Shown: positions 1 through 9,149, counted from the first letter of the stretch. The stretch: DNA of 64,000 nt from Cyanobacterium sp. T60_A2020_053 (GCA_015272165.1 JACYMF010000098.1:1-64000); one strand, 5' to 3'. The notes: generated from the sequence alone by a model not told the origin. Translations and numbers: made by a program.

Positions 1-55
1 TCCTGTCATAAAACTTTTTCCTTCATTATAAATCATCCCATAAAAATGCAACGCC
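1..55 (-). repeat. End of an insertion element, cut by the window edge
   Basis: These 55 bases recur as an exact inverted copy at 5519-5573, where they adjoin an IS4-type transposase fragment. The outer end (ATGCAACGCC at 46-55) also resembles 23404-23413. I read it as the terminus of an IS whose body lies left of the window and which inserted at about position 55 into the transposase fragment at 56-180. Confidence 0.5.
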
Positions 56-180
56 ATTTTTTCAGTAGCACTAAGGGGAAATTTTTGCTCAATAATCTCC
101 ACAATCCCTATGTCATCAATGATTCCAGCTATGATACCTAAATGGTCAAGATTTTCTACTTCCACATTTACTGGAGACAT
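56..180 (-). pseudogene. DUF4277 (IS1634-type) transposase N-terminus, interrupted
   Basis: The reverse strand opens with an ATG at 180 and encodes about 41 residues, including the stretch ENLDHLGIIAGIIDDIGIVE. That pattern is typical of the DUF4277 N-terminal domain of IS1634-family transposases. Similarity to that family stops at about position 55, where the repeat also found at 5519-5573 takes over. Only a start fragment remains, so it is presumably non-functional. The family call rests on motif recognition. Confidence 0.6.
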
Positions 181-547
181 TTCTTCTGCTTAATTTGACA
201 ATGACAATTAATTTACCCTATTTTCTGGCTACTTCTACTCTTAATTTCTTGTAATATTTTTGCTTTTTTTTGAAGTATGCGGAAGGTGAGTTTAAATCAA
301 GCCATAGAAGAATAGAGTTGTTGCGAAATAGGTGATAATAGAAAAAACTGACCAAGTGGAGAAAAGTCAAATGTTAAATATTAAACTTGTTGTGAAATAA
401 TGCCTTAAAATAGTCGAAAATTTTTCCATATAAGACTTACAGCTACTTTTATATCAAGATCGATCAAATCTATATATAGTAAAGTTTTCAGATGTTTTTC
501 CCTTTATTTTACAACAATTCTATTATTGAACGAAAATTATCAAAATC
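181..547. other. Gene-free stretch with mobile-element debris
   Basis: I see no convincing gene here. The 17-base word AGAGTTGTTGCGAAATA at 314-330 recurs inverted at 23429-23445 beside another IS end, so it is probably a leftover IS terminus. The remainder is AT-rich leader sequence ahead of rsmG, with no clear promoter that I can name. Confidence 0.4.
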
Positions 548-1270
548 ATGAATATCAGCGCCCCTCACCTCGATCAAATATGGCAGAATACTCTTAATTG
601 GCTACCTAATGAGCAACAAAAAGAATTGTTTGCGCAACTATATCAAGAAATTCTTGCAACTAATCAATATCTTAATCTAACTAGAATTACCACCGTAGAA
701 GAATTTTGGGAAAAAAATTTATGGGATTCCCTAGCGCCCGTCATTCACTTAAATTTTAGTGATAAAAAAGTAATTGATATTGGCACAGGAGGCGGTTTTC
801 CCGGGGTGGTGGGCGCTATCATTTTTAACGATGCTGAATTTTGCTTAATAGATTCTACTACTAAAAAAATTAATTTTATCAATGAATTAGCTATTCAATT
901 AAACTTAAAAAATATCATAACTTTAGTAGAAAGAGCCGAAAATATTGGACAAAATAAACAGTATAGAAATAATTTTGATTATGCCCTAATTCGAGCAGTA
1001 GCTGAAACTTCTGTTTGTTTAGAATATACTTTACCTCTATTAAAAAAAGATGGAATAGCAGTTTTATATAGAGGAAATTGGAATGTAGAAGAAGAAAATA
1101 AAGCTCAAAAAGTAGCTCATTTATTAGGAGGTAAAATTATTGAAGTAATTAATAAAAATACTCCTTTAAATAACTACACTCGCCATAATATTTATGTGCA
1201 AAAAGTGGCTAAAACCTCCAAAGAATATCCTCGCCCAGTGGGTAAACCCGTTAAATATCCTCTCGGTTAA
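548..1270 (+). CDS. rsmG: 16S rRNA (guanine-N7)-methyltransferase RsmG (GidB)
   Basis: RsmG methylates N7 of G527 (E. coli numbering) in the 530 loop of 16S rRNA, using S-adenosylmethionine in the cytoplasm. The 240-residue protein has the normal family length. The SAM-binding loop VIDIGTGGGFPG lies at residues 75-86, with the family motif NLTR near residue 43 and a conserved RA at about 149-150. It stands alone on the forward strand, preceded by mobile-element debris and followed by a reverse-strand gene pair. The ATG start fits family length. Loss of RsmG is known to give low-level streptomycin resistance in other bacteria. Confidence 0.95.
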   Translation: MNISAPHLDQIWQNTLNWLPNEQQKELFAQLYQEILATNQYLNLTRITTVEEFWEKNLWDSLAPVIHLNFSDKKVIDIGTGGGFPGVVGAIIFNDAEFCLIDSTTKKINFINELAIQLNLKNIITLVERAENIGQNKQYRNNFDYALIRAVAETSVCLEYTLPLLKKDGIAVLYRGNWNVEEENKAQKVAHLLGGKIIEVINKNTPLNNYTRHNIYVQKVAKTSKEYPRPVGKPVKYPLG

Positions 1271-1499
1271 AATCTCCTCTACATTGGTTATGATAAATTA
1301 TATCTAAAAAAGGTGTCAGGTATTAGGTGAAATGCAAACTATAAATTTATAACAATTGCATTTTTAAAATACTAAAACTATTATATATCAAAAGTTTTAT
1401 TCGTTATTTATTATTAATTTGTCATAACTACTGTAAAAAAGCCAAAATAATTTTAATAACCCCTACTGAATAATATTTATAGAAGTTTAATCAATAAAT

Positions 1500-1736
1500 T
1501 TAGGAAAGGGTTATGGCAGTAATCCATTTTTGAGTTTCAGCACACCAAACAACCATAAAATTTTTTTGATTAATTGTACATAAAGCAGTAGTTTTCCCTT
1601 TTTTATTAGCAAATTCTACCTCAAAATAACCGTCTTCATAATCTTCTAAAATTGTTCCCTGTTCTCCTTTTCGCAAACTAAATTCAGGAATATCAACTAA
1701 TAATTCAATAACATCTAACAATTGAGGTTTATTCAT
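1500..1736 (-). CDS. DUF4926 family protein
   Basis: This 78-residue protein matches the DUF4926 pattern: an N-terminal LLDVIELLVDIPEFSLRKGE segment, then a small beta-rich body with YFEVEFANKKGKT. The family has no established function. Its ATG starts two bases after the stop codon of the DUF6883 gene at 1739-2080, so the two are almost certainly co-transcribed and translationally coupled, with DUF6883 first. Such tight pairing of two small genes resembles toxin-antitoxin or immunity pairs, but nothing in the sequence proves this. Confidence 0.8.
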   Translation of the reverse strand: MNKPQLLDVIELLVDIPEFSLRKGEQGTILEDYEDGYFEVEFANKKGKTTALCTINQKNFMVVWCAETQKWITAITLS

Positions 1737-1738
1737 CT

Positions 1739-2080
1739 TTAAATAATATATAAAGTTGTTAATTGAGCAATATTACTATTATTTTTAACGATCCATCCTG
1801 TCCTAACTTTTTCTTTTTGTCCTTCATAGTTTCCTTGTATTTCTAAGTCAATTTGAAATATTCTACCATATTGGTTAGATGTAAGTTCTAGGGCATTAGC
1901 CGTTAATGCTTTTCTTTCTATTTGCTGTTTTAGAAATCCATAATTATCTTGAGTATATCCTAAATATTTTTTGAACATATAGGCTTTATCTCCACCATAG
2001 GGATGATTAGGATTGAGAGCGTATATTGTGATTTTTTGTAAAGGAATATAAACTTCAGAAACAATATTTTGGAGTTTCAT
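1739..2080 (-). CDS. DUF6883 family protein
   Basis: A 113-residue protein with the DUF6883 signature: a Y-x-LNPNHPYGGDKAYMFKKYLG segment near residues 20-40 and a C-terminal TGWIV strand followed by LTTLYII. The function is unknown. The N-terminus has no signal peptide, so it is probably cytoplasmic. It is the first gene of a two-gene unit with DUF4926, separated by two bases. I recall these two families as neighbours in other bacteria, which supports a functional pair. Confidence 0.78.
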   Translation of the reverse strand: MKLQNIVSEVYIPLQKITIYALNPNHPYGGDKAYMFKKYLGYTQDNYGFLKQQIERKALTANALELTSNQYGRIFQIDLEIQGNYEGQKEKVRTGWIVKNNSNIAQLTTLYII

Positions 2081-2285
2081 GGAAAAAATGGCTGTAAAAA
2101 ATATTGATAATATTAAACCAATAAAAATTAATTTTATTGAGAAAATAACTGTAATTTATCTTTAACTTTAAAAATTCCCTGCCTAAAAAGGCTAAATACA
2201 ATCACTTAAAAATTAGACTTAGTTTAGTTTTAGGGCTTTTATTGCTAAAATTACAATGATATATTAAACAGATTATTGAGTTAGC

Positions 2286-3761
2286 ATGGATATAAAAATT
2301 AGTTCTCAATCAATTTTGGATTGGAGTGGAGATATTATCGCGCTGGGTTTATATGCCAATGAAGTAGAGTTAAACGGGGATTTATCATCATTGGATCAAA
2401 AATTTGATGGTATTATCAGTGAATTAATTAAAGAGCAAGATTTTAAAGGCAAAGAATCCAGCGCCCTCCACACTAGAATCGGCTCAAAAAGCAGTATCAA
2501 AAAAATCATTCTGGTGGGTTTAGGAGAAAAAAAAGACATTACTTTAAATACCTTTAGGATAGCAGGAGGCACTATTGCGCGTTTAGCTAGAGATCAAAAA
2601 GGTGTAAATATCGCTCTTTATTTACCTACAGATGACTACGAAGGGGATAAAATTGCTCAAGTTGTCACCGAAGGAATTATTCTGGCACTACATCAAGATA
2701 AACGCTTCAAATCAGACAAAGAAGAAAGCAAAATAAGTTTAAATAGCGTTCAATTATTAGGTATTAAAGCTTCAGAATCAGCCATTAGCAAAGGACAAAA
2801 AATCGCTGATGGGGTAATTTTAGCCAGAGAATTAGTCAACTCCCCCGCCAATGATATTAACCCTCTCACCATGACGGCAATGGTAGAAAATTTAGCCCAA
2901 GAATACGGGTTAGAGTTAACAGTTTTAGAAAAAGAAGACTGCGAAAAATTGGGCATGGGCGCATTTTTAGGGGTTGCCCAAGCCTCCGATTTGCCCCCGA
3001 AATTTATTCACCTCGTTTACAAACCTTCAGGCGCCCCTCAACGCAAGTTAGCTATTATTGGTAAAGGTTTAACCTTCGATTCTGGTGGTTTAAATATCAA
3101 GGGCGTTGGTAGTGGTATCGAAACCATGAAAATGGATATGGGAGGCGCTGCCGCCACTTTTGGCGCGGCGAAAGCTATTGCCCAACTGAAGCCAGATGTA
3201 GAAGTGCATTTCATCAGCGCCGTCACAGAAAATATGATTAGTGGCAAGGCTATGCACCCCGGCGACATTCTCACCGCTTCCAATGGCAAAACCATCGAGG
3301 TAAATAATACGGATGCCGAAGGGCGCTTAACCCTCGCTGATGCTTTAGTTTATGCCGATAAATTAGGAGTTGATGCCATGGTGGACTTGGCTACCTTGAC
3401 GGGCGCTTGTATCGTGGCTTTAGGGGATGATATAGCTGGGTTGTGGACAAGAAATGATGATTTAGCCCAAAAAATTAAAATCGCTGCGGAGGGCGCTGGA
3501 GAGCAATTCTGGCAAATGCCCATGGAAACCAAGTATTTTGAAATCATGAAAAGTCCCATCGCTGACATGAAAAATACCGGTAGTCGCTCTGCCGGTTCAA
3601 TCACCGCCGCGCTATTCTTAGAACAGTTTGTTAAAGATACTCCTTGGGTGCATCTTGATATTGCTGGACCTGTGTGGGGTGATAAACCTAGCGGTGTCAA
3701 TAATGGCGGTGGTACTGGTTTTGCCGTGCGCACTCTTGTTAATTGGGTTATTGAGAATTAA
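2286..3761 (+). CDS. pepA: Leucyl aminopeptidase (M17 family)
   Basis: PepA is a cytosolic hexameric di-metal peptidase that removes N-terminal leucine and other residues from peptides; in some bacteria it also binds DNA in Xer recombination. The 491-residue length is usual. The metal and catalytic elements are visible: [13 protein letters not shown] at about residues 259-271, MKMDMGGAA shortly after, and the M17 hallmark NTDAEGRL at about 340-347. The N-terminal third is the less conserved regulatory domain. It is a single gene flanked by a repeat downstream. Confidence 0.96.
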   Translation: MDIKISSQSILDWSGDIIALGLYANEVELNGDLSSLDQKFDGIISELIKEQDFKGKESSALHTRIGSKSSIKKIILVGLGEKKDITLNTFRIAGGTIARLARDQKGVNIALYLPTDDYEGDKIAQVVTEGIILALHQDKRFKSDKEESKISLNSVQLLGIKASESAISKGQKIADGVILARELVNSPANDINPLTMTAMVENLAQEYGLELTVLEKEDCEKLGMGAFLGVAQASDLPPKFIHLVYKPSGAPQRKLAIIGKGLTFDSGGLNIKGVGSGIETMKMDMGGAAATFGAAKAIAQLKPDVEVHFISAVTENMISGKAMHPGDILTASNGKTIEVNNTDAEGRLTLADALVYADKLGVDAMVDLATLTGACIVALGDDIAGLWTRNDDLAQKIKIAAEGAGEQFWQMPMETKYFEIMKSPIADMKNTGSRSAGSITAALFLEQFVKDTPWVHLDIAGPVWGDKPSGVNNGGGTGFAVRTLVNWVIEN

Positions 3762-3808
3762 GGTAATGGACAATTAATTATCTCTTTATTTCTTCCTCCC
3801 CTTGCTAA

Positions 3809-3985
3809 GCAGGGCGTTTTCATTCTCAAAAATGTTAGTTTCTCAAACTAGCCAATAATCTGAAATTCAGAGGTTTTTAACTACTAATAAATCAATTAAT
3901 AGTAAAAAATCCTCCTGTCTCCCTGTCAACCTGTCTTCTTGTCAAAAACAAATCAATTTTGATCCTGACTTTGAAAACACCCTGC
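3809..3985. repeat. 177-bp MITE-like element, family A copy 1
   Basis: Terminal inverted repeats begin GCAGGGCGTTTTCA (left) and GCAGGGTGTTTTCA (right, reverse complement). An exact 7-bp direct repeat TTGCTAA flanks it (3802-3808 and 3986-3992), as expected of a target duplication. It has no coding capacity. Related copies lie at 38714-38993 and 63198-63414, with remnants at 20139-20180 and about 26340-26530. It fills most of the pepA-hom gap (3762-4113); the rest is GGTTGGGGGTGA-type repeat sequence. Confidence 0.8.
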
Positions 3986-4113
3986 TTGCTAAGGGGAGGC
4001 TAGGAAAGGTTGGGGGTGAAGGCAAAGTAGATGAATAATTATTGGTTATTCAAATCTCAACCAAGCGCTTATAGATTAGATTGAAGGAGAAATTTTTGGC
4101 ACAATACAAGGAT

Positions 4114-5397
4114 TTATTGTAAAACCCTGATGATGCTAGGAATATGCTCAACGGCTTCTAAACGGCGAATTTCTTCGATAGCTTCACGGAAGTTTCCTTC
4201 CTTGACATCATGAGTAACAACGACAATTTCCGCCAAGTTATCTTGAAAGCCAATTTGCACCACCGAAGCTAAACTTACCCCAAAATTACCGAATACTGTA
4301 CCCAAATAACCAATCACCCCCGGCACGTCGGCACAGAGAAAACGAACATAAAAACAAGTCGATATATCTTCACTGGGGGCAATAACGGCTGGGGTGACGG
4401 GCGCACTACTTAACAGAGGGTCTAAATTTTCTCCGCAATTACCGCTATGTAATACTCCCACAATATTAAGTAGATCAGCCACAACGGCACTAGCGGTAGG
4501 TCCTGAACCAGCGCCCGGTCCGTAAAACATCACCTGTCCAAGAGGTTCACCCTGTACCAAAATAGCGTTATACACCCCATTAACATTAGCGAGGGGATGG
4601 GATTTGGGGATTAAGGTGGGGTGAACCCTTAATTCTAGTTGATTCGGTTGTTTTTGGGCAATAGCAAGTAATTTAATGACATAGCCTAATTTTTCCGCAT
4701 AATCAATGTCACTGCTAGTAATTTTGGTGATACCTTCACAAATTACCGCTTCTCTTGCCACTTGACGATCAAAAGCAAGGGAAGCGAGAATAGCAATTTT
4801 ATCCCCAGCATCATAGCCTTCCACATCAGCGGTGGGGTCTGCTTCAGCGTAACCTAATTTTTGGGCTTCTGCTAACACTTCCGCAAAATCAGCGCCCTTC
4901 TCCGTCATTTCGGTCAAAATGTAGTTAGTTGTGCCGTTAATGATACCGATAATGGTTTCTAGGCGGTTAGCACCGAGGGATTGCTTGAGAGGTTCAATGA
5001 TGGGAATACCACCACCCACGGCAGCCTCGATTAAGACATAAACCTTCGCTTGTTGGGCGGCAGCAAAAATTTCTTTCCCATATCTGGCGATTACTGCCTT
5101 ATTAGCTGTGACAACGTGTTTACCGTTTTCGATTGCCTTTAAAATCAAGGTTCGAGCTGGTTCTAAACCGCCGATTAATTCCACCACTATATCAATTTCT
5201 GGATCGGTGACAATGGATTCTAAATCCGTGGTGAGGGGCGCTGTTACGATATTTCGGGTTTTATTTAAGGTTCTAACGCCAATTTTTTTGATATTAATTT
5301 CCTTTAATAAGGGGTGTCTGCCTTCGGGATTGTTTAATATCTCCGCAGTACCACTCCCCACAGTGCCTAATCCTAGTAAACCGATGTTAAAAGCCAC
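4114..5397 (-). CDS. hom: Homoserine dehydrogenase
   Basis: This enzyme reduces aspartate semialdehyde to homoserine with NAD(P)H, feeding threonine and methionine synthesis. The 427-residue protein has an N-terminal Rossmann motif GLLGLGTVGSG (about residues 5-15), the catalytic-domain segments AAVGGGIPIIEPL and NGTTNYILTEM, and a C-terminal ACT regulatory domain (from about residue 345, CADVPGVIGYLG), which in the family mediates feedback inhibition by threonine. Length and domain order are normal. It is transcribed alone toward pepA. Confidence 0.95.
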   Translation of the reverse strand: MAFNIGLLGLGTVGSGTAEILNNPEGRHPLLKEINIKKIGVRTLNKTRNIVTAPLTTDLESIVTDPEIDIVVELIGGLEPARTLILKAIENGKHVVTANKAVIARYGKEIFAAAQQAKVYVLIEAAVGGGIPIIEPLKQSLGANRLETIIGIINGTTNYILTEMTEKGADFAEVLAEAQKLGYAEADPTADVEGYDAGDKIAILASLAFDRQVAREAVICEGITKITSSDIDYAEKLGYVIKLLAIAQKQPNQLELRVHPTLIPKSHPLANVNGVYNAILVQGEPLGQVMFYGPGAGSGPTASAVVADLLNIVGVLHSGNCGENLDPLLSSAPVTPAVIAPSEDISTCFYVRFLCADVPGVIGYLGTVFGNFGVSLASVVQIGFQDNLAEIVVVTHDVKEGNFREAIEEIRRLEAVEHIPSIIRVLQ

Positions 5398-5518
5398 AAT
5401 GTCTGTCCTTCACAAATTTATCTAACCCCAAATCTTACCAGATTTTTTCCTCAAATTTATTAATTGTCTTCCACTTTGCTGAAAAACCGGTTTGTCAAAA
5501 GAGTAAAAGGCAAAGGGG

Positions 5519-5878
5519 GCGTTGCATTTTTATGGGATGATTTATAATGAAGGAAAAAGTTTTATGACAGGAGGACAAAAATTTGATAGTGTGGATAAAT
5601 TCATGATGTTTGAGGTCTAAATCCATGAGAAGAGATCTCAAATAATCTAAACCATAGCGAAAAATACTCTTTGCTCTTCGACCATGATTTTTGATTTTTA
5701 AACGAGTCTGTTCATGTAGCCATTCTCCCCTCAAAATTGCCCAACACAGAGCTAAACTCATTAAAGCAAATAATTTACTCAATCGGTCTTGCTCATTGAA
5801 ATGGGTGGACTCTAAATTAAAACCTGATGTTACGCAGGGGAGTAATAGAAGAGGTATGATAAAAAAATGAACAAACAA
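5519..5878 (-). pseudogene. IS4-type transposase C-terminal fragment with element end
   Basis: The reverse strand encodes GFNLESTHF, then LCWAILRGEWLHEQ and RAKSIFRYGLDYLRSLLM, the C-terminal region typical of cyanobacterial IS4-type transposases. The catalytic core is missing. The last 55 bases (5519-5573) are an inverted exact copy of window positions 1-55 and probably represent the IS terminus. On the N-terminal side the fragment is fused at about 5821-5834 to CTGATGTTACGCA, an end sequence of the mobile-element family at 5904-6006. Confidence 0.65.
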
Positions 5879-5905
5879 CTGATGGAACTTTATAGCGATT
5901 ATTTA
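5868..5905 (+). pseudogene. Start fragment of a second transposase
   Basis: The forward strand reads MNKQLMELYSDYLT from the ATG at 5868, which resembles the first residues of another cyanobacterial IS4-like transposase group. It is cut immediately by the terminal repeat of the element at 5904-6006. Only about a dozen codons remain, so the call is tentative. Confidence 0.35.
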
Positions 5906-6006
5906 ACTGACGTTACGCACAATCAACATTGAAATACTAATTTTTCGTTCCCATTTAACCTCTGAAACTATTTATTAATATCTCGTTTGATGCGTAATAT
6001 CAGTTA
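5904..6006. repeat. 103-bp MITE-like element, family B (TAACTGA ends)
   Basis: Terminal inverted repeats read TAACTGACGTTACGCA on the left and TAACTGATATTACGCA on the right (reverse complement). The right end supplies the TAA stop codon of the reverse-strand gene at 6004-8373. Larger copies with the same ends lie at 27970-28159 and 60831-61038. Confidence 0.7.
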
Positions 6007-8373
6007 TTCATTATTCATTATCAGTTGTTTTTTGCCCTTTTGATGATTAAAACTCCTTTGTAATAATTGAAATTGTTGGGTTAAATACTCCACGTTAACC
6101 CCTTCCTTGCCATAGCGCCAGCGCACGTAACCGTCAGCAATGAGAATAATAATATCAACTTGCTCCGGTTGTAAAAATTCTCTTAACCTGTCAGCATATT
6201 CTCTAGGGGTTTGTGCTTTATGTTTAGGATAGCCTTTGGTTGTTAGAAAATCGAGGGTTTGTTGGTATAACTTCGCCATAGGTGGTAATTGTGACAGGCG
6301 CTGACGATAAAGCATTTTTTGGGCAAAACTAAACCCTAACCAACCCAAAAAGGCAAGAATAATTAAACCAAAAGCGCCCACCAAAAAACCAATAAAACCA
6401 CCGGTTAAAAAGCGCCAGAGACGGAATAACCAAGGCGATGATAAAAAATCAGAGATACTATCAACAATTTTCTCAAAAAAGATCGTGATAAAAGCAGTAA
6501 TGGGTGATGGCAACCAACTAGCTACCCAATCCCACAATTGTCCTAAAATGCCAAATGTATTATCATCATCTACCGAAGGAGGAATAATTTCATTACCCGG
6601 AATTGGATCAAAATAATACCAACCATATTCAGGAAAATAAACCTCAGTCATGGCATAAGCATCGGTATTATGAACAATATAGTAACCCGTAAAAGGATTA
6701 AATTGACCCGGTGCAAAACCCACGACGAGGCGCGCTGGAATGCCAATGGAGCGTAACATAAGAGTGTAAACAGTGGAAAAATGATCGGGATAACCGCCCT
6801 CAAATTTGGTTAAAAAAGCAGTGGCTAAATCTTCTCCTTCTGCTAAAGGGGGAATATCACCGTTAATAAAATAATTTTGTTTGATAGCTTGAGCTAAATA
6901 TAAGGCTTTGTCGTAGTTAGAATTTAACTCCCGATTGGCTTTACTCAATAACTCTTGAGTTTTTTGGCTGATTATTTCTTGACTTTCTTCGGGAATCTGC
7001 AAATAATATTTGCTGATGGAATCAGGATAGTTATTGCCAGTTTGAGATAATTCCGTTTGGTTACGTTTTGGAACTTTTGATACTACGGTATAGGTTAAAC
7101 CTTCAATTAAACCAGCAGGAGACCTTAAACTATCTTCGGTATCCTGTACGATTTGATCTGTAGGAAAGTAAAGAAAACGGGGATTAGGTAATAAAGGAAT
7201 AATATTCGGTAAATCGGAAACCACGGTAAAAGTTTGGATAACTCCTTCCGTGTCGGCTTTGATGTCAGGGATAGCGAAGTTAAATTGATAATTCCAAGGA
7301 TTACGATCTACTTCGAGGATTTGATTTTCCCTTGATATTTCCCACCCTGTACCATTATATTGATCAAACGCCATGGCGCGCCAAAAACCGGGCGCTTGAG
7401 AGCGAATCCTTAACACAATTTTGCGGTTAGTCATGCTACCGCGCAGATTTTGGTTAATTTTAGTATTAAAACCATAATAAAAGGTATCGTCAACTTGCCC
7501 AGCGCCCCTCCCCTCGTCATCACCACCCATGACGTTATCATTTCCTCCTGTGCCACTGCCATTTTCTCCCTCACGGTTATAACCGGGGTTAACAATACCT
7601 CCCCCAGCTTCTGCTTGACTAAAATCGAGGTTTTCTAAGGCTTCAGGGGCGCTAACCGGAAAAGTTTGCAGTTGATAACCCGGATAACGAGGCATAATAG
7701 CAAAAATAATTAAACCGATAACCACGGTGATGGAGATAAAAGCCGTAATTTTTTTCGGTGCGAGGGACGAATTTTTTAAGCCATTACCTTTTTTTTGAGA
7801 AGATTTGTACTCATTTTCATAGATAGGTAAACCCATGCGAGAGCGATAATCCAGAATCATTGCTGGAATAGCGATGAGGAGAAACAGCAACAGCCAAGGA
7901 GCAAAAGCCACCGTTTGTGATAGAGTACCAGCTACCCCCATTAAAATTAAACCAATTACCATGGAGTAACCTAAGTCTTTACGACGCGGTAAATCGAAGC
8001 TATGTAAAACCTGTAGTTGTACTAAAAATCCTGCTAAAACGAGGCGATTATCAAATAAACTGCGCACTAAATTTCCTAAAAAGAAAAATAGGGTAGCAAT
8101 CATCGTCATGGCGAGAATGAATTTGAGGGCAATATTTTTTTTCTTTCTCCGGCGCCAACTGACAATAGCGCCCGTCACACTTAGGGGTATCGCCCAAATA
8201 CTCATAGGAAAATCTGTCACCGCCGCCACATCGGTGGCAATTACCCCCACAATTACCATTAATTGTACCAACACCCGCAACAAAATTGATTCCTCGGTGA
8301 GGGGCGCTGGTAACGCCTTTATTTGACTGATAATCTCTTCAAACCGCAATACTTGCTTCAATTTCTCCATCAT
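6004..8373 (-). CDS. Membrane transglutaminase-like protein (DUF3488/TgpA type)
   Basis: The 789-residue protein has the TgpA-like layout: several membrane helices in the first 230 residues (DUF3488 region), a large periplasmic transglutaminase-like domain, a transmembrane segment near residue 650, and a cytosolic DUF4129-like tail. The fold segments are clear (GGYPDHFSTVYTLMLRSIGI near 525, TDAYAMTEVYF near 571, FDPIPG near 589). However, the positions where active transglutaminases have Cys and His hold Pro (GGYPDHF) and Tyr (DAYAM); the Asp remains. It is therefore probably not a standard Cys-His-Asp enzyme. Its stop codon lies in a mobile-element end. Confidence 0.85.
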   Translation of the reverse strand: MMEKLKQVLRFEEIISQIKALPAPLTEESILLRVLVQLMVIVGVIATDVAAVTDFPMSIWAIPLSVTGAIVSWRRRKKKNIALKFILAMTMIATLFFFLGNLVRSLFDNRLVLAGFLVQLQVLHSFDLPRRKDLGYSMVIGLILMGVAGTLSQTVAFAPWLLLFLLIAIPAMILDYRSRMGLPIYENEYKSSQKKGNGLKNSSLAPKKITAFISITVVIGLIIFAIMPRYPGYQLQTFPVSAPEALENLDFSQAEAGGGIVNPGYNREGENGSGTGGNDNVMGGDDEGRGAGQVDDTFYYGFNTKINQNLRGSMTNRKIVLRIRSQAPGFWRAMAFDQYNGTGWEISRENQILEVDRNPWNYQFNFAIPDIKADTEGVIQTFTVVSDLPNIIPLLPNPRFLYFPTDQIVQDTEDSLRSPAGLIEGLTYTVVSKVPKRNQTELSQTGNNYPDSISKYYLQIPEESQEIISQKTQELLSKANRELNSNYDKALYLAQAIKQNYFINGDIPPLAEGEDLATAFLTKFEGGYPDHFSTVYTLMLRSIGIPARLVVGFAPGQFNPFTGYYIVHNTDAYAMTEVYFPEYGWYYFDPIPGNEIIPPSVDDDNTFGILGQLWDWVASWLPSPITAFITIFFEKIVDSISDFLSSPWLFRLWRFLTGGFIGFLVGAFGLIILAFLGWLGFSFAQKMLYRQRLSQLPPMAKLYQQTLDFLTTKGYPKHKAQTPREYADRLREFLQPEQVDIIILIADGYVRWRYGKEGVNVEYLTQQFQLLQRSFNHQKGKKQLIMNNE

Positions 8374-8419
8374 TATCGCCTTACTAACAAGTATGTATAT
8401 CCTATCAATTGTAAAAAAT

Positions 8420-8440
8420 GGGTTGAATACTATTCAACCC
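8420..8440. repeat. Perfect 21-bp palindrome, copy 1
   Basis: The site is a perfect inverted repeat: GGGTTGAATA, one central base, TATTCAACCC. It is followed by CCTACC. A second perfect copy lies at 44255-44275 and a degenerate one at 56158-56178. All three are intergenic. It could form a transcript hairpin, but no T-run follows. Confidence 0.6.
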
Positions 8441-8473
8441 CTACCATAAAACAAAAATTATGGCTTACTTTAA

Positions 8474-9149
8474 TTATTTTTTACTTTTGCCTAAAAAACC
8501 CAATACCCCAAAGCTAATAATACCTAAAACCAGAGAAGGTTCAGGAGTAGTCAGACTATTACTGGCAGATAAAGTAATATTATCAAAATGATGAAATGGG
8601 GCTTGTTGAATCCAACTCACAGATAACAGATTATCAAACCCTGTAAAATTAAAAGTCTGAAATCCTCTGGTGCTATCGTCAGTAACACCAACACCATCAA
8701 GAGTAAAACTTTGATTTACAGTGGAAGAATCTGCCTTTGTACCAGTAAAATTAACAGGCGCACCTCCCGTCGTATTTAACTGATCCAAATCGATAGACAG
8801 TAAATCAAATGCACTGCCATCATCCTTAGTTAATGTTGCCTCCCCATTGACATTGTTATCGAAAAAGGAAACTGAGCCTTGGTATCGGGGAGTATCTTGG
8901 GCATTAACAGAAAAGAAATTGGAGTTATTGGGATTACTTGTAACTAAAGTAAAGCCATCCTCACTGTAGGATGCGCCCTCATTCGTCAAACCAGCAGAAT
9001 CATTACGCAAGGCTTCAAAGTCAATAACGAAACTAGCGCCCTCCGCCTTAGCCATCACACCAAACACAGAAAGAGACGTTAACAAAGCTAGAGAATAGCT
9101 GAAAGCCTTATATTTGCAGGGGGGGGGTAAACTTAGCGATTTTTTTCAT
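8474..9149 (-). CDS. PEP-CTERM sorting domain protein, start out of frame
   Basis: This looks like an exported surface protein of unknown role. The C-terminus carries the sorting signal: PEP in TTPEPSLVLG, one hydrophobic helix and a basic KSKK tail, recognised by the exosortase (see 35783-36700). The intact frame from an internal Met runs 8474-9085 (203 residues) but lacks a signal peptide. A better ATG lies at 9149 (MKKIAKF), and the hydrophobic stretch FSYSLALLTSLSVFGVMA sits just ahead of the internal Met. The two are separated by a run of nine C residues on the coding strand. Eight would join them into a 224-residue protein with a normal signal peptide. It is either phase-variable or a sequencing error. 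Confidence 0.8.
9119..9127. repeat. Homopolymer G9 tract in PEP-CTERM gene leader
   Basis: Nine consecutive G (forward strand) sit between the ATG at 9149 and the signal-peptide core. The tract length decides the reading frame: lengths of 5, 8 or 11 give the intact frame, while 9 gives an early stop. Such tracts mutate by slipped-strand mispairing. Confidence 0.7.

Noticed and set aside
2750-3733. Three open frames antisense to pepA
   Set aside because: They lie wholly within a well-supported gene and their products look like random antisense translations rich in Ser, Pro and Ala.
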